Positions 25,666 through 35,296 of a stretch of DNA of 64,000 nt are shown piece by piece. The notes under the pieces were generated by a model that ran no database searches, was not told the DNA's origin, and saw only the letters and a list, made by a program, of their open reading frames with translations. Both the position numbers and the translations under genes were made by a program. The stretch comes from Erpobdella octoculata (Eukaryota > Annelida > Clitellata > Hirudinida > Erpobdellidae), in the NCBI GenBank assembly GCA_963978895.1, contig OZ022244.1, positions 8,518,923 through 8,582,922 of the forward strand. The letters are read 5' to 3'. Within the stretch, counting starts at the first letter, position 1, and the number at the start of each line of letters is the position of its first letter.

Positions 25666-25820
25666 GTTTTCTTCTTCCAAATGAAAAATTTATAATTGAA
25701 AACATTTCAACAAATGTCAACAAATATGTCATTCCATTTAACTGGGCAGCAAATTTGGTACAACGTGCAAAAAGGGAGGGCAGAATAAAAAATGTTCTAA
25801 GCGGACACACCTTGATCGAA
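25666..25820 (+). CDS. Bestrophin, exon D
   Basis: The acceptor ACCAG is followed by the exon, which completes the split Gly codon and encodes GFLLPNEKFI, NKYVIPFNWAANLV and RAKREGRIKN. The last is close to the family's QARREGRI block. It ends in LIE before GTGAGC, phase 0. The next exon is 9.2 kb away. Confidence 0.93.
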
Positions 25821-26427
25821 GTGAGCATTATAATAAATATTTGTTTTGTCTTGTAATATGTTATTACTTGTTTCCATTGTTGCTAGAATTTGTTTCTTTT
25901 GGTGTTTTTATTAAGCTATTAAAATAAAATTAACTTAGAGAGAATGGCAGTTGTGTCGGTCATATATAGAAATTGTGTGAACATAGAAACAAGGAAGTAT
26001 TCCTATCCATGTTTTATTATATTCTAATTTAATTTGAATTGTTAATAACCTATATGAAAATACAAAAGTTGTTATTGCAAATTAATGAGGGACTCATTTC
26101 ATTTAAATTTCTCAAGTTCTTTAATGTGGAATGAGTTTTCAGACTAAGAAACCTGAACAAGTTTCTTTTGGGAACCTTTCTGAAGCATCAGTTATTGCTG
26201 TATTTATAACCTGATTGAAAGAAATTTTTAAACGAGTTCTGTTCATCTTAATTATAAAAAAACATTGTTTGTTTGATCTGAAATAGTAAGGGCTTGTGAA
26301 CTTTGACAACGTCAACTCTGCATAGCTTCTAAAACTTTCAGGTTATCACAACTATTTTCTTGTTCAGTATGAATTTCATAATCAGCTATGTACAAAACAT
26401 CTAAGTAATACGTGTCTTCAAAATACA
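25821..26427. other. Start of the 9.2-kb bestrophin intron
   Basis: AT-rich intron sequence up to the hAT target duplication at 26428. Nothing recognised. Confidence 0.6.
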
Positions 26428-26537
26428 CTATTTAATAGGGCTGTGTCGGTATATCAGCATGTCGGTATTGTCAGCGCCGAGCCTTCAAAACTTCCTGACA
26501 TCAAAAACAAGTGGAGAAGAGATTAAGCAAAACTTTA

Positions 26538-27300
26538 TTACACTACAATCGTTGACCACCTAATCTGTGTTGATGTAAGCTTCTTGCTTGATAAAGCTAT
26601 TGGGATTTCAAGATTATTTGTATCCCATTGGAAGAGACAACAACCTACTGCTATTGAACTAGCATCTGTAGATAAACCAAATGGTTGGGTATAATTGATT
26701 GTATTAAGGTTATTAGAATTAGATAAATCTAAGATAAGTTTATCTAAAGCTAATTGATGTTTCTCTTTCCAAGCAATTTTGGTTAGCATATTTTTTTTGT
26801 TAACTCTGTAAGGGCATAAGCAGTTTCCGCTAAATGTGGAATATAATTTCTAAAATAGCTTAAGAAACCAATCAATCGTTTTACTTCCCTCTTATTTGTC
26901 GGCGGTTTAATGTCTTTAACAGTACAAATCTTAATAGGATCAGGGGCTATATGACCTGAGCCGATAACATGACCAAGGAATGTTATCTGACTTTGAGCAA
27001 AACGACATTTTTTTAAATTGAGCGTCAAACCCTGTTCTTGAATTAAGCTCAGGAATTTTGTCAGATGTTCTAAGTGTTCATCCCAATTGGATGAGTGAAT
27101 AGCGAAGTCATCGATAAAGGGTTCAGTAAAGGAACGAATTGGCCTGAGCAATTCAGAAATGACTCGCATAAAAGTATTTCCCGCCGACTTCAATCCGAAC
27201 GGCATCCTTAAAAATTCAAACACACCTTCTTCACAGGCAAACGCTGTCAACCATTTTGACTCTGGTTTCATCGGGACTTGCCAAAACCCACTTTTTGAAC
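26538..27300 (-). pseudogene. Gypsy-type reverse transcriptase and RNase H fragment
   Basis: RT: SGFWQVPM, MPFGLKSAGNTFMRV, then FIDDFAIHS at the catalytic position (F.DD), then FLGHVIG and RLIGFLSYFRNYIP, in family order. RNase H starts with LSTDASSIAVGCCLFQ in an overlapping frame, with the catalytic Asp present, and stops after STIVV at 26538. At least one frameshift (26783-26789) and the truncation inactivate it. Confidence 0.9.
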
Positions 27301-27459
27301 TAGGGTGGGGGATTCAATGGAAACAATGGACCTATGCAATCCATTACGAGATGGCTAAAAGGAAATTCATCTCCTCTGGGTATTGGTTGGATCGGGATAC
27401 GATCCTTCACCTTTACAGGGCGCCCTTAATTGACATATTTTGCAGGATTCGCAAAATTC

Positions 27460-27999
27460 TTAAACTTTGGTCTCCATCTCTGGGAACCAACAATTCATGT
27501 GAATGCGCTGTAAGGATGACTTAGCCGCCATATGACCGGCACACGGAGCTTCATGACCTAATTGTAAGATAATGGGAATGCGAATAATTGGCAAACATTG
27601 TTTTAATTTAAGTCCCCATAAAGCTTCCCTATGAAATAACATATTTACTTCGATAAAGAATTCCTTTTTCTTTTGAAGTGCATATTCCCAAAAAGGTTTT
27701 AAAGAGGTGCAACTCCTTTGTTCTGTAACAAAAGAAGTGGTAGGAACACCCATCCTACTATCATTTATAACAGGAATTCCTGTAATAGTATCTTCATTAT
27801 CAATGAAATCAGGATTAACAGGAATAACAGGATTTCCTGTAATAGTCTCTTCGTTATTAATGGAAATATCTGAGACCTCTTCGGCAGGACTAACCACACC
27901 CCCATCCGCTACCTCGTTAATCTGTACCGTTTGAACCGCTGTAACCTCCACCTCATCGTCGTTGGCAAAATCCGACAACCACGACAATAGCATTTCATT
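27460..27999 (-). pseudogene. Integrase N-terminal zinc-binding domain of the Gmr1-like element
   Basis: The minus frame has GHEAPCAGHMAAKSSL and IHMNCWFP, the H.H...C..C zinc-binding domain of retroelement integrases, preceded by an acidic linker. Past 27460, in other frames, CQLRAPVK and HLVMDCIGP appear, the start of the catalytic core with its first Asp. The sequence then passes directly into RT near 27303, so the core is missing about 100 or more residues. Confidence 0.82.
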
Positions 28000-28307
28000 C
28001 TCCTGAGGATTCTAGGACTGTTCATCAAAGGACGATTCATCAAAGGACTGTTCATCAAGGACTATTCATCAAGGGACTATTCATCAAAGGACTATTCATC
28101 AATGTACTATTCATCAAAAGGACGGTTCATCATAAGGACTGTTAATCTAATGTCTTTTCATCCAGCGGACTATTCATCAAAAAATTTAATAAAATTGTTT
28201 AAGATGTTATTTTCAACCAAAATATGCTACCAAATTGTAGGGCAATTTATATCATGTTTACAGTGCTACTCTGCTTGCATCCAAATACTTTATTTTGTAT
28301 AATAGAA

Positions 28308-28455
28308 CTAGCGAGGTACCTTGTGTTGCCCGTTGTTTTTAGAGGTTTTTCGGTCGTTTTTCTCTCTCGCTCCCGTTTTCTTCCCCGCTTGCTCTCACGC
28401 TCCCGGTCGCTCTCTCTTCCCGCTTGTCTCCCGCTTCCGCTCCCGGTCACAGCAC
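28308..28455 (+). repeat. Dispersed SINE-like element, copy 4 (5' part)
   Basis: Begins ACTAGCGAGGTACCTTGTG, then TTTTTAGAGGTTTTTCGG and CTCCCGGTCGCTCTC units, the head shared with 13788. The characteristic tail is missing. Confidence 0.75.
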
Positions 28456-28699
28456 CAGAAAAACTAAATTCGACTGTTTTCGTAAACTATATATGTACAC
28501 ATTTACCAAAGGCCGCAAACACGTCAAAGCATCACACATGCCCGCTATGTTAAATCTGGCATCGGTCGTTTAACACCAAGGGGCCACGCTTCAAAGACAC
28601 TTTTGCCTCGAGCAATCAGCAAGTTTGTAAAAGACATGGTTGTAATATACAACAATTTTATTCGTCACATACAGTAAATAAAATAACTGGACAAGAAAT

Positions 28700-29945
28700 A
28701 ACGTCAAGATCTTAAGATCACAGGGCTCTATATTGGGTCCACTCCTATTTATTATATATATCAATGACTTACCTTTAATTTCTAACCTGTTCAGTTTTTC
28801 TTTATTTGCTGATGACACTAGTCTGTTTGCTTCTGGTGACAATTTGAACATTTTATTTGACAGCGTTAATAATGGTCTCATATGTATTTATGATTGGTTT
28901 TGTGCCAATAAGCTTTCTTTAAATGTAAAAAAAACCAACTATATCATATTTCATCCAAAGAGTAAATCTATTATTACAAAGTCATGTCTCAGCATTTCTG
29001 GTGTTTCTATTACCCGTGTCACCTCATATAGATTTTTAGGTGTGTTTCTTGATCAACATTTAACATGGACTGATCACATTAAGCATGTTAAATCTAAAGT
29101 TTCTAAGTATATTGGAATTATGTATAGATTACGTCGTTTTATAGACACAAAAACTTGTATTATGTTGTATTATGCATTTGTCTTTCCCTATATTTCTTAC
29201 TGCAATATTGTTTGGGCTTCTAATTACCCAACTCGTCTTCTTTCTTTACACATTTTGCTCAAACGACTCATCCGTATTATTTTTTTTTTACATCCTCTTT
29301 CTTCTTGTAAGTCAAAATTTACTGAAAATAAGCTTTTAAACATTTATCAAGTCAATCTGTTTCAAATTGGTTCTTTTATGTATAAATATTCTAATTCTAC
29401 TCTACCTCAATCCTTTCATGATTTCTTCTTGAAGTCGTCCGATATTCATACCCATTTTTTGCGATCATCTAATCTTTTCCGTCCAGAATTTGCAAACACA
29501 AGACTAAAAACCTTTTCTATTAAATGTTTAGGTCCGCGTACATATTCAGTCATCCCTATTTCAATACAGTCCTCTGAGTCCTTTTCATTATTTAAATCTC
29601 GTCTTAAATCTCACTTATTAAAATTATAATATATTCTATCATCTCAGATTCGAACGTATATTGTATATTATTAAATGTTAAATTTTGTTATTTTGTTCAT
29701 CTTAGTAATTTATTTCAGTTATTTTACCATTCTAAATTTATTGTATTGTATGTACCTGTATTATTATTATTCGTAAATGTTTCATCTGCACTGGTCATCC
29801 TCAAGCGAGATTCATCTCTTCGGATGTTCCTTTTGGGCACTACTCATTCATTTTTTGTTGCATGCTTTTATTTCAATTTTTATGTGTTTCTTTAATGTGT
29901 TTTTGTATGCCCAATAAACAATGATAAACAAATAAACAAATCAAA
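28700..29945 (+). mobile_element. Jockey/CR1-superfamily LINE, 5'-truncated
   Basis: The frame from about 28715 to 29629 begins at RT motif B (SQGSILGPLLFIIYINDL), has FADDTSLFA at the catalytic centre, NKLSLNVKKTNYI, FLGVFLDQHLTW and the post-RT domain with YCNIVWAS and LGPRTYSVIP. It ends at a natural stop. The 3' UTR runs to a short AATAAACAATGATAAACAAA-type tail near 29940. Endonuclease and RT fingers are missing. The frame itself has no stop, so the copy is fairly young. Confidence 0.88.
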
Positions 29946-30521
29946 CGAGCAAAAAACAATTGAATAATAAGTTTTAAAAAACTGCTTTCAACTGTTCGTA
30001 CAAACTGTAAGTATATACACACTCAAACAGCCAGATACCATAAACCTCAAAACATCACTAACACCCGGTATACCACTTCTGCCACACTTCAAAGAGATGA
30101 ACACGCTCGCTTAAGCGAGGTCAGGAAAGGTCATTTCAAAGAGACGCTTACGCTCGTCCGGATCGTCGATAAATCAACCAGACTCAGATTTCATGCAAAC
30201 TTCAAATAAAAACTAAATACATTGGAACTCATTTAATTGATATAAAAGACCTATTTTGTTTTTTTTAATAAAAGTTGCGGTAGCGAATAGCGCTGAGAAC
30301 AGCTAAAAAATGTAGCGGCACTGTCATCAACGATCTTGTCAGCCAATGGTACCGCTCTTAACAACCCTGGTTGCCATCACTATTTTTTTAAAATTACTGA
30401 TATGTTTGAAATTTATTTTATCAAAGATGAAGAACTGTCTTTTAAAAATACATCAAATTACTTTACGCTGAAAATATCTTGGGTATATATTGATAAAGGT
30501 TGCTGAGTGGCTTCAAAATTT
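29946..30521. other. Interior of the 28-30.7-kb DNA transposon, no gene seen
   Basis: Non-coding. GAGACGCTTACGCTCGTCCG-like GC islands near 30100-30170 but no recognisable family. Confidence 0.5.
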
Positions 30522-30768
30522 GATGAATAATCCTCTTGATGAATAGTCTTTAGATGAACAGTCCTTATGATGAACCGTCCTCTTGATGAATAGTCCTTCG
30601 ATGAATAGTCTCTTGATGAATAGTCCCTTGATGAATAGTCCTTGATGAACAGTCTCTTGATGAATCGTCCTTTGATGAAAAGTCCGCATACCCTCCTGAG
30701 GAACCACAACCTCATACAAAGTTTCTGCTTCAAGTCTTTCATTAACCCCAGGATGAATAATGATGGCC

Positions 30769-31020
30769 TCACTCAACGTAGGTACAACCGAAAAAAAAGA
30801 CTTTAAATTTAGGAGCAATGTTTACGGTCTCATGTGCTTTCTGCACTGGTTGTAACAACAGCTCATCACACTTAACTGTTTTGTGTGAACCAACCACATC
30901 GACCAACTCCACCTTTGTAGTTGGACGAATTCCTAACGCGTCCACTAAGTTTTTCCTAATGCAATTAGTTTCTGCACCACTATCAATTAAAGCTAACTGG
31001 GTTGTTGATTTATTAACCAC
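30769..31020 (-). pseudogene. Retroviral-type aspartic protease of the Gmr1-like element
   Basis: The minus ORF contains ALIDSGAETNCI, the active-site motif (DSG) of retropepsins, followed by LVDALGIRP and a beta-rich stretch. Its upstream border is the RTE insertion. Downstream it runs, with a frame change, through EVVVPQE to the 2.7-kb DNA transposon. It would process the Gag-Pol polyprotein. Confidence 0.82.
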
Positions 31021-31025
31021 CGTGT

Positions 31026-32990
31026 ATCCTCCTATGCGTGTCGTAAAAGGCGACTAAAGGGAGGTTCGCAGGAAGGGCATCCGGGTAAAACTTTGCTCCA
31101 AATTCCATACGGGTTACAAAACAAAGAATTCCATGCCGGCTCGGACGTCGCCCCGTCAAACAAGGTCCGCGCTTCCTTTTCTGGGCCTAGACGGAAGTGA
31201 AAAGTTTGCTATGGGCCTGAAGAAGAATTTAGAGGGTTCAAGTGTTTGTTTGAGAATTGGCTCTGTGAATGTTGGAACGATGAGGGGAAGAGATGGTGAG
31301 GTTGCTGATATGGCAGCAAGACGATGTTTAGATTTTTGTTGTCTTCAGGAGACTGGCTGGAAAGGTGAAGGTGCCAGAAAACTTGGTGAGTATAAGTTTT
31401 TCTGGATGGGTTCTGAGAAAGGAATTCATGGTGTAGGAATGCTGGTAGCAGATAGATGGGTTGAGAAAGTGTTGGAGGTCAAGCGTGTGAGTGAGAGATT
31501 GTTATTGCTTCGTGTAATTGTGGGTAAGTCGGTGCTGAACTTGTTGTCTATATATGCTCCGCAAGTAGGTCGGCCGATGGAGGAGAAAGAGGAATTTCTT
31601 GCTATGATGGTTAAGGTTGTGTCTGATATAAATGTTGATGAGAATTTGTTGATCTGTGGTGATTTTAATGGACATGTGGGAACTGGTATTGATGGATTTG
31701 AAGGTGTTCATGGTGGTTGTGGGTTTGGTAAGCGAAATCTGGAAGGTGAGATGATATTAGAATTTGCTGATTCATTGAACCTTGCTGTCGCCAACACTTG
31801 GTTTAAAAAGGAGGATCATAAGTTGATAACATATGAGTCTGGTGGGTGTCAGACTGTTGTTGATTACATTTTAGTCAGAAAGTCTGAGAGAAAATTTATT
31901 AGGGACGTTAAGATTATCCGAAGTGAAGCATGTATCCCACAGCACAAATTGCTTATTTGTGTTATGGAGCTGAATGAGAGGGTGAAAAAATGTAATGTGA
32001 AATTTGTAGAAAGATGTAAGGTTTGGAAGCTGAAAGAGACAGAGACGGAATGCATCTTCAAAGAAAGAGTGCAAGCTAAAGCTGCTGTGGTGATGAATGG
32101 TATTGGTGATGTCGAGAAAATCTGGAATGATTTGAAGCAGTGTTTGCTTGAGAAAGCAGTAGCTGTGTGTGGGGTTACAAAAGGTATTAGTAGGCATAAG
32201 GAAACATGGTGGTGGAATGAAGAGGTTGCTGCCCTTGTAAAAGAGAAACGTCGGCTATTTAACTTGTTGAAGTGCCAGCAACATGGGAAAAATCTAGCAA
32301 CCAAGGAGAGCTACAACCAGGCCAAACGCATGGCTAAAAAAGCTATCTTTAATGCTAAGAACGCTGTACGAAAGACTTTTTGCGAAGATTTGGATAGGGA
32401 GGACAGGAAAGGAAATGTGTTTAGGGTAACCAAGCAGCTAATGCGTAAAAACCGGGATGTAGTGGGGGCCAACTGCGTGAAAGACCATGAAGGTAAGGTT
32501 GTGGCTGAGGATAGTAGGTTGTTGGAGGTATGGAGAGCGCATTATGATAGAATTTCTAATGAGGAGTTCACTTGGGATGCAAATGGACTAACTCATGTAA
32601 GTCCTGTTTGTGGACCTAGTGAAAAGTTAACTACTCTGGAAGTTAGTAATGCAATCCATAAGATGAAACGTAACAAGGCAGCAGGACCTTCAGGAGTGGT
32701 GGCAGACATGTTGAAAGCTGCTGGAGCTGTTGGTATAGTGTGGATGACTGAAGTGTGCAATGCAGTAGTGAAGGATGGTAAAACCCCTGTAGACTGGAAT
32801 AAGAGCTAGATGGTGAATGTCTACAAGGGAAAAGGTGATGCATTAGAGTGTGGCTCATACAGGGGCATTAAACTATTAGAACATGCAATGAAAGTTTTAG
32901 AGAGGGTGATTGAAAAAAGAGTAAGGAAGATTGTGAAAATTGATGGTATGCAATTTGGTTTCATGATGGGGAATGATGATGATGAATCAT
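31026..32990 (+). mobile_element. RTE-clade LINE, internally deleted, inserted in the Gmr1-like element
   Basis: The 5' end carries TCGTAAAAGGCGACTAAAGG and GCAGGAAGGGCATCCGG, common at RTE 5' ends. A 558-codon frame (31133-32809) encodes an apurinic-type endonuclease: SVNVGTMRGR, LQETGWKG, GDFNGHVG, VDYILV and PQHKLL. The start of RT follows: MKRNKAAGPSGV. A TAG at 32807-32809 replaces what is probably a Trp codon, and the frame continues through YKGKGDALECGSYRGIKLL to QFGFM. It then jumps to a (GAT)n-like tail near 32985. Most of the RT is therefore missing. Confidence 0.88.
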
Positions 32991-33086
32991 TACCTCTCTA
33001 AAAGGTCGTTTATAAAATCGTTCAGTTTCGATTATAGGAGACTCATTCAAACCTATTTTTATTTAGAGGAGAATCATATGGATTCA

Positions 33087-34308
33087 TTATATATGGCAAC
33101 AGTTAATTTTAACATTTTTCTGGTTTGGATAATCTCTGGCAATGTGACCTATTTTCTGACAACTATAACAAAGGGATGTTCCTTTATTACTATCCTTATT
33201 ATAATTCCTAGTCGTCATCGGTTGACCACTAAAACGCTGTTGATATGGTGTAGGGTGGTTAGCCCTTGGTTTATAATTAGTGTTAGGATTAATATTTGGT
33301 CTACTATGAGGTGCATTACTCCTCACGTCGTTAGATCTTGGACGAGCATACTGAATGATATGACATTCATTATCACGTACTGCCATATAATTGTCAGCTG
33401 TCTCTGCAAGTTGCTCGCAGCCTAACCATCCATCTTTTTCTAAAGTTGACAGGTGATCAAGACAACCCCTTGGCATTCCTTTTTTTAACCTATCAACACA
33501 GAGTAAATCTATTAAACTATCAAAGGAATTTATTTCACTACTTTGGATATAATATGTTAAAGCAGTGTGTAAATGTGACGCAAATTCTATATAGGTTTGG
33601 TTATGGTTCTTCGGCATCGACAGAAAGCGTTGCCTTTAATATTAAAGGACTTATCCTATATCCCAATAATACAATTCTCTTAAGTTCATAATAGTCTTCG
33701 AGTTGGGATGATGGTAAATGGTTAATGAGACTTCTGCCCCTCTCATTCAATTTAGCCAATACAATTTTAGGTTTTATGTTATCTTCTACTTCATATGAAA
33801 TGAATTGCTTCTCCATAAATTCAAAAAAACCCGGTATAGTCAATGGATCAGATGGAAAAGGTCCGACTAGGTCTCCTATTATTTTAACTAATTTTATTGT
33901 TTTATTTGTTATATCAAGTTGATGTGCAGTTTCGATACTAAATCTGGTCAACTCTCTTTCCTTTTGATTCCTGCCTTCTTCTCTTTCAAATCTTAATCGT
34001 TCTCTTCGATCCTCTGCTTCCCTCTTTCCTCTCTTCTCTTTTCGCTTCTACTGCATTTGTTCAGCCAATTGTCTCTCCTTCTCTTTATCTAGAAGTTGTA
34101 ATCTCACCACTTCTAAATTATCCTTTACCATTCTACCTTGTTCTGCCATAAAACCTCCACCTGCTCCCTCTTCATCTAGGTTATCATGTGACCCTCTAGG
34201 ACTATGGGATTCTACTCCACTAAACATGATTTCCCGTCTATCCCTAGGGTTTACCCTTAACAATACTCGAGCAATATCCTCTGCCCGTCGCTCGGGTAAT
34301 TCTAACAC
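33087..34308 (-). pseudogene. Gag of the Gmr1-like element (three fragments)
   Basis: N-terminal part at 34308-34048, rich in charged residues and with a possible coiled coil (EKERQLAEQMQ). The central gag-like part is 33951-33601. The C-terminal part 33617-33087 contains a CCHC nucleic-acid-binding knuckle in which the last Cys is replaced (CYSCQKIGHIARDYP). The fragments are in different frames, so the gene is broken. The knuckle and the position upstream of a protease define it as gag. The rest has no strong motif. Confidence 0.72.
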
Positions 34309-34320
34309 AGGTGTATATTT

Positions 34321-34835
34321 CTACCTGTCCCCTTAAAGACTTCTCAGACATGACGACAATACTAGGGTGCTCAGTTTGAATTTAATGAACAGATCTGTAT
34401 AACTTAGCGAGCACACTAGTCTTATCATGGCGAACAACAAGATGATCAATTTGACGTACGATTTTATTTTCTACTTTTTAGTGCAAAATAAGACTAGTTT
34501 TTAAAAAGTTTTTTTATTTATTTTTTTTCTACTTTTTAGTCTTCACACTTTTTTAATCATCTTCACAATTATCCGACACTTACTATAAATCAAAAATATT
34601 TAATTAATATATATATATATATATACCCTTGGACAACAGACAGTCCGATTAAACGATTAACCTCACAAAGCAATCTAATATAAGACTAGTAAAAACAAAC
34701 ATTCATTCAAGCTGACCGACTGACTGTGGATGGTAACACTAACGTTCTTTCAAACACTATTTCTAGCCATTTTCAGGCTTCTGACATTATACCGGTTTTT
34801 GGCCCAGAAATACCGGTACCAGCAAAAAAAAAACC
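34321..34835. other. Gypsy leader or LTR remnant plus right arm of the hAT
   Basis: AT-rich. It contains a direct repetition of TTTTCTACTTTTTAGT (about 34468 and 34528) and an (AT)n tract at 34607-34624. The part from about 34770 is hAT sequence with ATACCGGTT words. A clean LTR could not be delimited. Confidence 0.45.
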
Positions 34836-34858
34836 ATACCGACAGCCCTACTATTTAT

Positions 34859-35065
34859 TTAACCAGTTTTTTAATTCAATTTTAATAAGCTAAAGTTATC
34901 GAGGAAAAGCAGAGTAATAAGCATCCATGTTTGGAAAAAACCCTTTGGAAGTATATAAAATATAGTTTAAACATAGGCCAAAACTGTGCTTAACATGGTA
35001 AATCTTATTTTCGGCTATGCTTGCTAACATAAGTGACTTAAGTTGTTGTGAATGTTAACTTTCAG
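34859..35065. other. Bestrophin intron sequence between the hAT and exon E
   Basis: AT-rich, ending with a TTAACTTTCAG acceptor. No element recognised. Confidence 0.6.
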
Positions 35066-35143
35066 GCCATTAATGTTTTCCGAGGTAAATGTGGCATGTT
35101 GACTAGTTTGGACTGTGTCACAGTTCCTCTTGCTTATACACAG
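35066..35143 (+). CDS. Bestrophin, exon E
   Basis: Phase-0 exon of 26 codons between TTTCAG and a GTTGTA donor. It encodes AINVFRGKCGMLTSLD and CVTVPLAYTQ, close to the family's LNVFRGKCGMLF.YDWISVPLVYTQ around the pore aperture. This proves that the gene continues across the element-filled 9.2-kb intron. Confidence 0.95.
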
Positions 35144-35296
35144 GTTGTAAACATTTTTTTGTTAATACATAATTTAATTAAAAAAAACTGTGAGTGTTTT
35201 AGCTAAGAAATGTTCATTATGTAACGAAAGGTTTACAAAATTTGTCTTGACCGCTGTTGGACTGATGAAAGCAGCTATTAAGTACTTTTACATTAA

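Larger units (their letters stand above)
28009..30692. mobile_element. DNA transposon with subterminal TGATGAATAGTCCTT arrays and 9-bp target duplication
   Basis: Both ends carry arrays of a degenerate 14-17-bp unit in opposite orientation: TTCATCAAAGGACTA words at 28020-28180 and TTGATGAATAGTCC words at 30522-30690. The 9 bp CTCCTGAGG stands on both sides (28000-28008 and 30693-30701). A 9-bp duplication and repeated subterminal motifs fit a Mutator-like (MULE) element, but no transposase is present. The interior holds a SINE-like copy and a Jockey/CR1-type LINE. Removing it restores a continuous retroelement frame across the junction. Confidence 0.75.
26535..34320 (-). mobile_element. Ty3/Gypsy-like LTR retrotransposon with Gmr1-type (integrase-before-RT) order, interrupted twice
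   Basis: On the minus strand, in 5' to 3' order: gag (34308-33087), aspartic protease (31020-30769), a linker into the integrase zinc domain (30768-30702, then 27999-27460), Gypsy-type RT (27300-26783) and RNase H start (26789-26538). A copy with the usual Gypsy order would have integrase last. Gag and protease are separated by an RTE LINE, and protease and integrase by a 2.7-kb DNA transposon whose 9-bp target duplication lies exactly at the junction. Clean LTRs were not identified. The integrase catalytic core is deleted (junction near 27303), and RNase H is truncated at 26538. Confidence 0.8.
26436..34850. mobile_element. hAT-type DNA element, host of all the nested insertions in this intron
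   Basis: The left terminus TAGGGCTGTGTCGGTAT (26436) and the right terminus, whose complement is TAGGGCTGTCGGTAT (34836-34850), form terminal inverted repeats. The flanks are CTATTTAA (26428-26435) and CTATTTAT (34851-34858), an 8-bp target duplication with one mismatch. No hAT transposase is recognisable between the ends. About 100-500 bp at each side is hAT sequence and the rest is the inserted Gypsy-type element and its own insertions. Probably a short non-autonomous hAT before it was invaded. Confidence 0.75.

Noticed and set aside
27460..27999. Integrase-before-RT order as a simple rearrangement of a normal Gypsy element
   Set aside because: The frame is continuous from the protease linker into the integrase once the DNA transposon is removed, so the Gmr1-type order is the simpler reading, though not proven from one copy.
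28015..30690. Arrays of short repeats that superficially look like a CRISPR array
   Set aside because: Repeats are contiguous and degenerate, without spacers, occur in mirror orientation at both ends of a transposon, and the DNA is animal nuclear.
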